This document shows, piece after piece, positions 51,059-62,253 of a stretch of 64,000 nucleotides of DNA. Source of the DNA: Siphonodentalium dalli. Its lineage: Eukaryota > Mollusca > Scaphopoda > Gadilida > Siphonodentaliidae. A program made the position numbers and the translations under genes. Where the stretch lies: assembly GCA_032622095.1 (NCBI GenBank), contig CP136066.1, forward strand, positions 106,165,319 through 106,229,318, given 5' to 3'. Positions within the stretch are counted from its first letter, which is position 1; every line of letters starts with the position of its first letter. The notes under the pieces were generated by a model. That model ran no database searches. It was not told the origin of the DNA and saw only the letters and a list, made by a program, of their open reading frames with translations.

Positions 51059-51238
51059 ATGGCTGATTTTGGCGAAATCCAAATGATCAAAATTGCAATT
51101 GAGAATGTATTGCAAAAAATAGGTATTGATTCGCTGAAACAAGAACAGGAGTATATTATACAGAGTTTATTTATAACCAGAAAAGATGGATACGGTAATT
51201 TGTTTCAAACCGAATTGGCTTTACAGGGATTGAAGTGA
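51059..51238 (+). pseudogene. Possible RecQ-like helicase N-terminal fragment
   Basis: A 60-residue frame from ATG 51059: MADFGEIQMIKIAIENVLQK, IGIDSLKQEQEYIIQSL..., then RKDGYGNLF. The LKxEQ pattern, with a GYG-containing segment soon after, resembles the start of RecQ-family helicases (SLKxEQ ... PTGYGKS). If so, the motif I lysine and about seven residues before GYG are missing, and nothing of the helicase follows. Similarity is from memory of the family pattern, not a search. It could be chance. Confidence 0.4.
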
Positions 51239-51489
51239 CAGCAATTTTTATTCACGCATGTAGGAATTGTCGCACGTCAAACAAAACAGTAAACCATACT
51301 CTCGAGTGTCTTAGCACCATCGCTGACCTTTGACCCAGTGCATACATTTCAGTGTTGACGTGCATATTTAGAAACATGAATATTAATGAGCTGTTGGCAA
51401 TGGGGAATTCCCCGTCCATCTCAGAAATGACTTTAAGTACCGGTGTCTCCAGACTGAGAGTTGACTGTAAGGAAACCTTGGTCTAGTTA

Positions 51490-51790
51490 TAACTAGACTG
51501 CTTCCACTCGACCATTGACATATGCTATCTGATTTGATAATTAAAATATTTGTCATCAAAAGAGTTTATTTTTTATGGCACAGCTAGTTTATGATGACAG
51601 ACCCCTGACCTGTACAGTAAGGGTCATTTGGTTTATTTGCTTAAAAAATATTATCCCCGTCCACCCATTCAGCACACACATGCTATCCAATTTGATCATA
51701 GAATAGTTTTCACCCAATCATTGTCATACTTTCAATCCAGATTAATGTTTCGCACAAGCGGATAGATTCTGGTTTTATGCCATGTGACAT
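51490..51790. repeat. Diverged relative of the 48597 repeat
   Basis: ACATGCTATCCAATTTGATC and ATATGCTATCTGATTTGATA blocks. No gene. Confidence 0.5.
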
Positions 51791-52044
51791 CTCTTTCCAA
51801 TCATCTTCACATTTTTATGAATAGTTAAATATTCTGTTCTAGATTGATGAGTTTGACTGTTGTAGTCGGTATGGTTGAAGGTACTTATTTCTCATTCTAT
51901 GAAATCTCAGCCAGGTTTATCGAATTACAATGAAATTTGTTATGCAGGTTTGCCACCGGAAGGCTTTTCATTTGTATTATGATGCTTGACATGACAAAAA
52001 TTTAGGTGGCTACAGGAATAAATTCATGTATAATCAATTATTGT

Positions 52045-52980
52045 TTAAGCTGTTTTTGGTGTCATTTTGTCGGGCAGAATCTGGGGAACAACATATCTGA
52101 AATCCACTTAGGGGACAAATTTCTACTGCTCTTTGAAATAGGGTCATATTTATGGCTTTTTGTGTAAATTTTGCTGTACCTTGTTAGTCTGGTCAATCTG
52201 ATGGAAAGAAACACCCAACCATGAACAAATTGCTATGCAACGTCTTTTGGTGCACTGAATGTGACTATAGCATATATTAAACCAAAACCCAATGAATCCC
52301 AGGGTGGGAAAGTCGTCATTTTTGGGTCAAAAGTCAGGAATATGTAAAAAAAAATTGTGTAATTTTCTGGTTGAGACTCAGATTTTAAGGTGAACCTATA
52401 TTAAATTGGTAACAAACTATTTTGGTGTTATTTTGTCGGACAGAAACTGGGTAACAATATATCCAAAATTTGCATTGGGGAAAATTTTCTACATATCTTT
52501 GAAATGGGGTCATATTTATGGCCTTTTTGTGTCAATTTTGCAGTTCCTTATTAGTCAAACTGATGTACATATGGAAAGAAACGTCCAACCATGAACAAAT
52601 TTGCTATGCAACGACTTTTGGTGTTTTTGAGTGTGACAATACTCACATAATAACATATCCAAAATCCCCATGAATTCCAGAATGGGAAAGTTGTCATTTT
52701 TGGGTAAAAAGATTGGAATATGTAAAAAAAAATGGTGAAATTTGGAATTTTGTTAATAAACAAATCTGCCAACCATACACGCTCAGTCAAGTTCCCTGAC
52801 TGCCAAATGTGACCAAATAATAACATATCCAGAAATTCCATGTGTTTCATGAAGGGAAAGTCGTTAATTTTGGATAAAAATGAAGAAAATGGTGAAAATT
52901 GGAATTTTTGACCGGGAACCAGGTTGGCCAACATGCATCCCCCCAGTACTATATTATGGCCTGCCATTTCATGCATAATT
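52045..52980. repeat. Two to three tandem diverged units of about 360 bp
   Basis: GGTGTCATTTTGTCGGGCAG / GGTGTTATTTTGTCGGACAG, TTGAAATGGGGTCATATTTA and GAAAGAAACGTCCAACCATG recur in order at about 52060, 52424 and partly at 52740. Noncoding. Confidence 0.7.
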
Positions 52981-53169
52981 TGACTCTAAAACTATAAAAT
53001 GTCAAATCCTAATCTGTTATAATAAGTCACATCCCGAGAATTTGACAATTCAGTGTCTAAAAAGTTTTCCAAATGGCAGTCGGAAGTGAACAATTGGAAG
53101 TGTTTTTTTTTTTAACTGATTTTTTAAAAATAAATCTTATAATATCAAATAAATGTATAGCCAATGTGT

Positions 53170-54245
53170 AGTCATATATGCCACCATATAAGTTTCAAAA
53201 GCCACAAACTAGTTTCATAATACATCAAATGAGTGTCACAAACCACCTAACGAGGGAACCAAAGCATATACAGTTACAAAACCAATCTAGTATCCAAAAA
53301 CCAACATGTGAGTATCCCAATTCATACGATTGGCATCATGGGCACCCCAAATCCAAATATTGTCCCGAACCTTTGAAGGGCCGGGTATCTCAATGCACCA
53401 AACAAGTTTCACAAACCACCCAGACTGATGTAGACTAAGGCAGGTAGTGCCCCAAAACGATACTCAACTGGTGTCATAACCCACACATATAGTCTCCAAA
53501 ACCATGCATCTGGTATTCCAACCCACCCAAAATGAGTGTCCCAAACCACCTGATTAGCGACCCAATCCATTCAACATGTTTCCAAAGCACACCGGTAGTG
53601 CTCCAGACTTTGCAACCAATGTTCAAAACCACACAGGTATGTCCCAAACTAACCAACATGTGTCCAAAACTATCCAATGAGTGTCCATAACCATCAAATG
53701 AGTAAAACAAACCATACACTAAGCACCCATCAGAGCACTCAATCAGTGCCCCAAACCACACAATGGGTGTACCAAGGTAACCAAACCATCCATCGGATGT
53801 CCGAAACCACACGAGTGGCAGGCATCCAATATGTACCCCATGCCACACAACTAGTATCCCAAGACATCCGGGTGTCATATGTCATACAACACACAACAGT
53901 CATCTCAATCAATTGGACTAGTGTCCCACATGGCCCAATCAGTGACCCAAATTGGCCATGCAGTGTCCCAATGCACATAACCAGTGTCTAACATCTATAG
54001 CGAGTGTCCCAAACCACTCAATGTGAACAAACCACCCAATTGGTGCCCCAAAACCATTCAACTGAAGTCACAAATCACCCAGCGGGTGACCAAAACCATA
54101 AAACTAGCATCACAAACCATTCAGTGAGTTCCCTATCCATCCAACTGGACAGGTGTTACAAACCAACTACCAACTGTCATCTCAATACATCTACAATAGC
54201 GTACAAAACCCTCCATCGAGTATTTCAGATGATCAAGTGAGTTTA
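53170..54245. repeat. Degenerate minisatellite, about 28-bp unit, forward arm
   Basis: Some 35-40 diverged units built on GTGTCCCAAACCACCCAAT. Reading frames here on either strand are by-products of a period close to a multiple of three and the low stop content. Confidence 0.82.
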
Positions 54246-54269
54246 TCAAACCAACCAATGAAACAAAAC

Positions 54270-54870
54270 ATGGTTTGATATATTTGATGGATGGTTTTGT
54301 ACACAAGTTTGGGACACTCATTAGATGATGTGGGACATTCAGTAGGTGGTTTGAGACACTTGTTGGGCGTTTTTAGACACTCCTGTTGGTTTGAGATAAT
54401 CATCGTGTGGCTTGGGACACTCATTTTAATGATTATGAACACTCACCTGTTGGTTTGGGACACCCATTGGATGGTTTGTGGTACACACTTAATGGCTTGA
54501 GACACCCATTTGTGTGGTTGAAGGACACCACATACATGAATTAGGACACTCAATGGGTGACATATGGCAATCGTTGGATGGTATGGAACACTAATTGGAC
54601 TTGTTTGGGCACTATTTGTATGGTTTGTGACACTATTTGGGTGTGACTGTTGCATATTACATGGTTTTGGGACACTAGTTGGCTGATTTGAGATGCCCGT
54701 TCTGTGACTGGGACACACCTATTAATTTGGTATATTATTAAAAAGGTGGTTGAGACACCTGTTGTGTGGTTTTATGCTCCTTAGATGGTATGGGACACCC
54801 GTTAAGTGGTTTTGGATACTCATTTGATGTATTTTTATACAAGTTTTGTTGCTTTGGACACGCATCAAAT
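54270..54870. repeat. Same minisatellite, inverted arm
   Basis: About 20 units in opposite orientation (GGTTTGGGACACCCATTGGA type) beginning right after a short turn at about 54246-54285 (AACCAACCAATGAAACAAAA). Confidence 0.82.
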
Positions 54871-55546
54871 TATAATCGAAATGACAACATTTTTATTTTT
54901 GACTTTCGATCACAATTTTTGCCACCATTTTGGGACACTGTAGGGACAAATTCTCGACATATAGCTCATTATTGTCGGATTAGGATCCGTCATCATTTAC
55001 TGTGGTGCTAGCCATTACATGAAACATTTTCATCTAACTGGAAACAATCCAGTGAACTTTAGCAAAAATTGCCAAATTTTACTACTTTCGGTAGCCATTT
55101 TGTCCATATTTTGGGAAGTGATCGATGGCCTCATTTCTGCTAAAATAGGTACTTGTGGTTCATATCTGACACCTAATAAGTATTCAGTACACTGGTGTAA
55201 ACATATCTGTGGTTATTCTGGGCATTAAAATAATAAAAGTTCATTTTTCCCCACACTGCATCTACTTTTTTTTACACAAAATGTTCCTAAAACAGGCTAT
55301 AATATTGGTGTGGCCTATATACTTAACGAACTAACTAATGATATCACTGTGCTCTATGACATGATGTCTGGCAGCAAGTCAGGTTACGTAATATGATTAC
55401 AAAGGTGGAAAAAAATTAATCACACTTCAGAATACAGGAGGCTTGGCAGAGATATATATGATTCCTGTGGTTGAGTTACTAATGATGCCTGCCAAATATT
55501 GGAGAGATACCATCTCAAACATTCAATCTAATGCTTTCATCCTTTT
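54871..55546. other. Intergenic, nothing recognised
   Basis: No exon, repeat arm or credible protein seen. Confidence 0.4.
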
Positions 55547-55989
55547 CAAGCCTGAGTTTAGTGCGCCTGTCATTTGCACAATGAGGTCGCCAGAGGGTGA
55601 ATTTAGTGACGCTATCCCGCATAGCGGGCTAACATAACTAAATTCACCCTCTTGGGACCTCATTCTGCTTAGGCCTCATCTCTGGAAAGTTTCTTTATTA
55701 TAAAATTTCTATAGAAACTTCTTCACATAGATTCTATTTCTTTTTTAGTTTAGTTTCTCTATGCAGATGACACATTGCATAATTGAGGTTCCCAATGGGT
55801 GTACATCACAATATTCACCATTTGGGAACTTCAATCTGAGTCTATGTCTCCCATAGCAGATGAGGCCATGCAGAATGAGGTCCAGAGGGTGAATTTGGTG
55901 ATGCTAGCCCACTATGTGGGATACTATCAGTAAATTCACCCTCTGAGGACCCCATTCTGCAAATGACAGGCACCTTATCCTCAGGCCTG
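55547..55989. mobile_element. Family D hAT-like element, 443 bp
   Basis: CAAGCCTGAGTTTAGTGCGC ... ATCCTCAGGCCTG with near-matching flanks (ATCCTTTT / CTCCTTTT, 7 of 8). Two palindromic units and a middle with TTTAGTTTAGTTTCTCTATG. Confidence 0.85.
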
Positions 55990-56094
55990 CTCCTTTTTAT
56001 ACAAGAGGGATTTGATATGCCAATGTTCATCCAGAAGTGAGTTTGTTCTTGTTTATCCTAATGAGATAGCCACAGAGCTTCACGAATGCTAAAG

Positions 56095-56512
56095 ATAGTG
56101 TATATCTTTCTGACATGTTTTATATAGTTTCTAGCTGGTTTTTAGTGTATAAATTAATATATATGAATCAAAGACACCTGTCCGGAAATGCATCTATCAA
56201 TTGATATTTATTTTATTTATATTTTTCTGGTATAATACATACAAACTTTTGAGAGTTTTACGGGCTATTTTTAGGGCAGAAACTGGAGCATACCTGGAGC
56301 ATAGCAAGGGGGAGAACTCTATCTTGTCAGTACCATCAATCAAGGCAAATTTAATTTTAACTATGTAACAGATTTTACCCCAAAATTGTATACAATTTGA
56401 TCTCTATTTTATTCACAAAAAACTGTTTGCAGTCTTGAAAGCAGGTTTAAAACAAAATTATGTTGTTGTTGTAATTGTGGCCCAGAAGAGATACACTATC
56501 TTTGACCCTTTC
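56095..56512. repeat. Family K inverted-repeat element
   Basis: Ends AAAGATAGTGTATATCTTTC and AGAAGAGATACACTATCTTT are inverted. Interior ATGAATCAAAGACACCTGTC and TATCAATTGATATTTATTTT. Confidence 0.6.
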
Positions 56513-56529
56513 ATTACTAAGGAACTAAG

Positions 56530-56610
56530 GCACATTGGGCTAGCATCACTAAATTCACCCTCTGGAGGACCTCATTCTGCAAGTGTCAGACACACTTATC
56601 CAGACTTGCC
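56530..56610. mobile_element. Family D right-end fragment
   Basis: GCTAGCATCACTAAATTCAC ... GTGTCAGACACACTTATC, one arm only. Confidence 0.6.
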
Positions 56611-56613
56611 GAC

Positions 56614-56832
56614 TATGGTAATGCCCTAAATAATCGACTCCTTAACCACAGCAGAATTATGGGTAATTTTTCAGGATTTAGTTGGAAATATGGCTTGTTG
56701 ACATTCATCGGAAAGCTCTCACTGAGAGCATTCCAATGAATGTCAACAAGCCATATTTCCGACTAAATCATGAAAAGTTACCCATAAAAATCTGATGTGG
56801 TTAATGAGTCGATTATTTAGGGCATTACTGTA
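56614..56832. mobile_element. Family A mariner-like MITE, copy 3
   Basis: TA-flanked palindrome. The left end has changed to TGGTAATGCCC; the right end CATTACTG is intact. Confidence 0.88.
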
Positions 56833-57068
56833 TTCAATAAGGTGTGACGGGAGATCATTTCCAATGTTTGATAAACTATATTCTATTGATAAACTCTGCA
56901 TAACACTGAGTGTGCATTGTTATTAATACTGACTGTACTATGGGATGTTTTGTGTCTTGGTAAAGACTAAAGAAACCACTGGAATGTTGCACACACTTCA
57001 TTTGGAAATATAGCATACCTGTCTCACTATAGCTACTGGATGATATCTTCCCGCTATAGTATATTATA

Positions 57069-57532
57069 CAAGTCTGAGTTGAGTGCGTCTGACGTTTGCA
57101 GAATGAGGTCCCCACAGGGTGAATTTAGTGACACTATCCCACATAGTGGGCTAGCATCACTAAATTCAACCTCTGGGGACCTCATTCTGCTTTAGGCCTC
57201 ATCTTCTCAGAAAAGTTTGTTTATTATCAAATTTCTATAGAAACTTCTTCACATAGATTCTATTTCTTTTTTAGTTTAGTTTCTCTATATCCCCCAAATT
57301 GGCAGACGACTCATTGCATAATCAAGGTTCCCAATGGGTGTACATCACAATATTCACCATTTGGAAACTTCAATCTGAGTCCATGTCTCCCATATCAGAT
57401 GAGGCCATACAGAATGAGGTCCACAGAGGGTGAATTTGGTGATGCTAGTCCGCTATGCAGGGTAGCGTCACTAAATTCACCCTCTGGGGGACCTTATTCT
57501 GCAAATGACAGGCACACTAAAACTCAGGCTTG
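57069..57532. mobile_element. Family D hAT-like element, 464 bp
   Basis: CAAGTCTGAGTTGAGTGCGT ... AAACTCAGGCTTG; two palindromic units, middle like the copy at 55547. Flanking duplication not recognisable. Confidence 0.78.
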
Positions 57533-57972
57533 GGTGCTTTACGGGCAAAATTAGCAGTTTATCAATCTAAACCTCGAATGTATCCCACAATATGAGCAAA
57601 CAAGAAACACATGGCTTGAAATATGAACTAGTATATTATAGTAAGCAAAATATACCATGATAGATCAGGGGATTCACAGAAATAGAAAATATTGTAATCA
57701 GACATGTATCTATGCAGCTACCATTAAGTCAGGGTAAACATGGGTATACAAATTTGTAATTAACAAGTTAGTCTGTGTTACCAACCACAATCATTTAAAT
57801 CATCACAGTAGATAAAAAATTGGCTCCAAGCTCAGTCACTTGACGGGTATCAAGAAAAAAATAACAAAATAGAATCTCTCAATTTAGTGTTTCATCTCTT
57901 AGAAACAGTTGTTATTAAGATATGATAGTGACAAGAGAAGGAACTAAATTGTTAATTCACGATTGAGTTATC
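57533..57972. other. Intergenic, nothing recognised
   Basis: AT-rich, no element arms or genes seen. Confidence 0.45.
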
Positions 57973-57998
57973 ATTAACCCTTTAGCGCTGGTTCAGCA

Positions 57999-58183
57999 TT
58001 AACCCTTTGAGTGCCAGGTCCGATTTTTGTATCGACCCATATACCCTGTGCCAATGCATTCTCTTATATATGCGAGTCGACCATAGGTCTCCTCGCATAT
58101 ATAAGAGAATGCATTGGTCTAGGGCACTCTACAGACCATAAATTAGGGCCGATGAGATCGGCCCCTGGCACTAAAAGGGTTAA
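57999..58183. mobile_element. Chimeric TTAA element: family B ends, 67-nt hairpin inside
   Basis: TTAACCCTTTGAGTGCCAGG-TCCGATTTTTG at the left as in family B, then CCCTGTG and the 67-nt hairpin (58051-58117), then GGCACTAAAAGGGTTAA. A further TTAACCCTTTAGCGCTGG starts upstream at about 57973. Confidence 0.8.
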
Positions 58184-58682
58184 AGATCCTTTGCCAGTGC
58201 ATTCTCTTACCAAATACCATCAGTCAGTGTTAGTTTTCAAAAGGTTAAGTTCTAGATTAATGGCATGCTGATAGTGTTCATGTTTTGTAGTAAGCCGACA
58301 TGTTTACACCAAAAATATTAACCATGTGCAGCCATGTGACTGAGTTTGGAGGACCTAAGAACCCTCTGGTCAGAGAAATAACAATAGATTTTGGTAACAA
58401 ATATTCTAAAGCAGTCTAATAGGAAGTAACATGTGATAATTTAAAATCAATATATTATGTTGTATATTCTATACTCAAGTTTATTCACCGCTCATTATTT
58501 CATTATTTCTATATTGGACAATCACTTCTGTTCAATGTGGTATGAATATGACATGAAGGGCATATGATTGCCATGCAGTATAATAACTTGAGCTCAAATC
58601 CAAAACTAACAGTCATTCGATGTTATGTTATATTATAAAGCCTGCTCCATAAAGATTTAGTTTACTTGGTCAACATATGGAC

Positions 58683-58946
58683 TTAACCCTTTGATGACGG
58701 GAGCTGCGCTGGTGCAGCATTAAAGACCCTTTGCCAGTGCATTCTCTTATATATACGAGTATCCCACTGGGAACCTCGCATATCTAACAGAATGCATTGG
58801 CTTACAAGGTCAAGGTAAATATTGTTAGGCCAATGTATTCTCTTAAATATGCGAGGCTCCATATGGGAGACTGGCATATATAAGAGAATGCATTGGCACA
58901 GGATTTTTTACAAAATTTCAGGAAGCTCCAGTCATGGAAGTGTTAA
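58683..58946. mobile_element. Family C TTAA element, full length, two 67-nt hairpins
   Basis: TTAACCCTTTGATGACGGGA-GCTGCGCTGGTGCAGC ... AGGAAGCTCCAGTCATGGAA-GTGTTAA. Hairpins at 58734-58800 and 58830-58896. Confidence 0.85.
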
Positions 58947-60164
58947 CCATATTTAAAAAAAACTTATCTGTTTCCAATTTGTTGGCAACAAAAATCCAGG
59001 CAGATAGGTCTGGATAGGTAGGGAAATTTTTTTTATGAGCGAATTTTGCATGGATTAGTTATAGGCATATAGAGGGTTTTCTCAATTATACTGCCAGGTA
59101 ACAATTTTATGACGGAATCTAAAATGCCTCATAATCCAAATATCTGTGTGCATGAAAGCTATCTATGAATCTAGGACCATAACATGTATGTCAGTGTTTT
59201 GTTCAATATAGCTGGCAGCATGCTTGCAGGTCGGCAAAATTTGTCCAGTTAGGTACGGTAAGCAAATGGGAAACAAGTATGTTTTTGGCTCTATTAGGAT
59301 AGTAATACTTACACATATTTGAATTATACGCAAATAACACAGGAAATCAGAGAGTAGCTATTAAATGACATCATTACAATTTTGGAATAGCTTATTCAGA
59401 CCGCAAGTCCGCCGGTGGACCTGGGGGTTTTAAACCGCACCTCGGATTTGCTGAATTGTCTTATTGTCTCATCATTGGGTCTCTCTCTGCAACAGGGACA
59501 TGGTATATTGATCAAAATATATTTCTTTAAATTTATTTTTTAATGAATTATTACCTTGTCTCAGCCTTATTTTGAGATGTATTATGAAGCCGTTTAGCAA
59601 CAATTGAAAAACTCATGAAATGTAATAGGCACACTTGCAAAGGTGAATTTATGTGCGATGAATAAACAGAATATATACCTAGTGTTGTCTCCCATATGGT
59701 TATATATTACACTAAATGGTGTCCCACATCCTGGATTCAACTATTATAGGTATATTCAATTATTATATTTTATAATGACTATTACTAATACATGCATTTG
59801 ATGAAAGAGGCATAACCCAAAATCAGATATGATGATGGTTGGAAAACATTGTTGCCTGGCCAGAATCACCTTTGTGGTAAGTCAAGTAAAGGTAACAGTC
59901 TCCATGCGGATATTAACATATTCAAAGCTGATATGATCAGGAGACTTCTGTAAATTAGCTGAATCAAAACTTGCCATGAAATAACCTCGATAGCGACCAG
60001 TTAATGTCATTCAAAATGGCATAAATGAGATATTTATGCATCAAAACTGATTTGCACAAGTTGTTGTAAACAAACTGTATATGAAGTGTGCACATTTTTT
60101 CCAATTTGGCCTGATTGTGCACATTCCAATGTGGCTGTGCATGGAGATGTGCCATCCTACAATC
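58947..60164. other. Intergenic, nothing recognised
   Basis: No gene or element arm recognised. Confidence 0.4.
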
Positions 60165-60382
60165 TACAGTAATGGCTCTAAATAATCGACTCCTTAACCA
60201 CATCAGAATTATGGGTAACTTTTCAGGATTTAGTCGGAAATATGGCTTGTTGCCATTCATTGGAAAGCTCTCACCGAGAGCTTTCCGATGAATGGCAACA
60301 AGCCATATTTCCGACTAAATCCTGAAAAGTTACCCATAATTCTGATGTGGTTAAGGAGTCGATTATTTAGAGCATTACTGTA
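60165..60382. mobile_element. Family A mariner-like MITE, copy 4
   Basis: TA-flanked, near-perfect 218-bp palindrome with centre AAAGCTCTCACCGAGAGCTT. Confidence 0.9.
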
Positions 60383-60678
60383 GGTGAAAACATAGAAAAT
60401 GTGGATATTGTACTTATAGTCAAATTCAACTATAATAGTTGAATTTAGGATTTGCCAATTCTGAATATGAAATGTTACCTACCCAATATAATCTAAATAG
60501 ATCCAATGTGGTTGAATGTATAGAGGATGGATAACTGTGTATGTGATAAAGGTAAATTAAAATTAAACCATTCTTGAATAAATTGGTCAACAAATAGAAA
60601 CAAAAATGTTTAAATATTTACAACAGTAGAAAGGAATGAATTGTGTCACCCACCAGAGCATTCAGATGAAAGGATACT

Positions 60679-60926
60679 TTAACCCTTTTATGCTGGGCAT
60701 AAAAGATCCTGTACCAGTGCATTCTCTTATATATGTGAGTCTCCCATAGGGAGCATATATACATGTAAGAGAATCCACTGGCTTACAAGGTCAAGGTAAA
60801 TATTGTTAGGCCACTGTATTCTCTTATATATGCGAGGCTCCGTATGGGAGGTTTGCATATATAAGAGAATGCATTGGCACAGGGTTTTCACAAAATTTCA
60901 GGAAGCTCCAGTATTGAAAGGGTTAA
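60679..60926. mobile_element. Family C TTAA element, two hairpins
   Basis: TTAACCCTTTTATGCTGGGC ... CTCCAGTATTGAAAGGGTTAA; hairpins at 60714-60781 (slightly decayed) and 60811-60877. Confidence 0.82.
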
Positions 60927-61149
60927 CGCCCATGCAAACATGATTTCTACATGTGTCGATGAATTAGAACAAATGTAATATCACTGACACATTCAAGTGT
61001 TGTGCATTCCTTGCATTGAATGAGTCAAACACTATGCTGTAATTGGACATCATGTGATGCCGACAATACATAAATTGTGCCGTTCCCAACCCTTTTGGCG
61101 CCGCACGGAATTTTTTTTTATCTTTTAAAACTTTGGAATCTGATTGACT

Positions 61150-61610
61150 GATTTAAAGGTTTTCTATCTCTTCCCAGAAAGTTTTATATAGAATCCGGGA
61201 CATAAAATAGTAGATATGAATCAAGGACACAGTCCGCAAAAGTTTCTATCAATTAATATAAGTTTTATTTAGAATTTCTTATCGCATCTGCAGGATAGAT
61301 TTATTGACTATTTTTACAACATAAATCCACATGAAAACGTTCAGACCATACCAAAAGTGTGCCAAGAAAGACAACTCAATTTTTTTAGCAGCCTCAATCA
61401 CATATTATTTCAACTTCTAGTATAGATTTACCACAATCTTATTATCGAAAAAAACTGCTTTATTATGCCTTTATAGACAAATATACACCCATCCTTCAGT
61501 TTTATCTGTATTTTATTCACAAAAAAGATAGGTATTTTGTCTTGAAATTTGCGATTTATAAAAAATTATGTTGTTGTAATAGAAGAGATAGAGCCCCTTT
61601 AAAGGATATT
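61150..61610. repeat. Family K inverted-repeat element
   Basis: TTAAAGGTTTTCTATCTCTT at the left and GAAGAGATAGAGCCCCTTTA at the right are diverged inverse copies. Interior ATATGAATCAAGGACACAGT as in 56095. Confidence 0.6.
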
Positions 61611-61802
61611 ACGTGGCTATTTCAGAGTCACATTACAGTCTGGAGTTTAGAACTGGTTTCAGATTACTATTGGCCATTTAGTAAAAATGGATGTCAAATC
61701 CATTCCTATGGTTTTGTAACAGATCAAACCAATAAATTTCTGGTAGTGACAACTTCAGGGCTGAGAATCTACATCATAATTTGCATTAAAATGGCGGCAA
61801 GA

Positions 61803-62022
61803 TACAGTAATGCCCTATAAAGTAATCGACTCCATAACCACAGCAGAATTATGGGTAACTTTTCAGGATTTAGTCGGAAATGTGGCTTGTTGCCATTCAT
61901 CGGAAAGCTCTCCCCGAGAGCTTTCCGATGAATGGCAACAAGCCATATTTCCGACTAAATCCTGAAAAGTTACCCATAATTCTGCTGTGGTTATGGAGTC
62001 GATTACTTAGGGCATTACTGTA
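61803..62022. mobile_element. Family A mariner-like MITE, copy 5
   Basis: TA CAGTAATGCCC ... GGGCATTACTG TA; full palindrome with centre CTCTCCCCGAGAG. Confidence 0.92.
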
Positions 62023-62097
62023 TCTCACATCGAAGTGAGTGTTCATCTTTTTCTTCACCTATATAAATAACTCAACCACAATAGATAGTGAATGAAC

Positions 62098-62253
62098 TAC
62101 AGTAATGCTCTAAATAATCGACTCCTTAACCACAGCAGAATTATGGGTAACATTTCAGGATTTAGTTGGAAATATGGCTTGTTGCCATTCATTGGAAAGC
62201 TCTCAATGAGATCTTTCCGATGAATGTCAACAAGCCATATTTCTGACTAAATA
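62098..62253. mobile_element. Family A MITE, right arm truncated
   Basis: Left arm complete from TACAGTAATGCTC; after the centre the right arm stops at CTGACTAAAT. Confidence 0.82.

Noticed and set aside
53474-54718. Several 60-134-residue frames on both strands
   Set aside because: They arise from the 28-bp minisatellite; both strands and arms give similar open frames.
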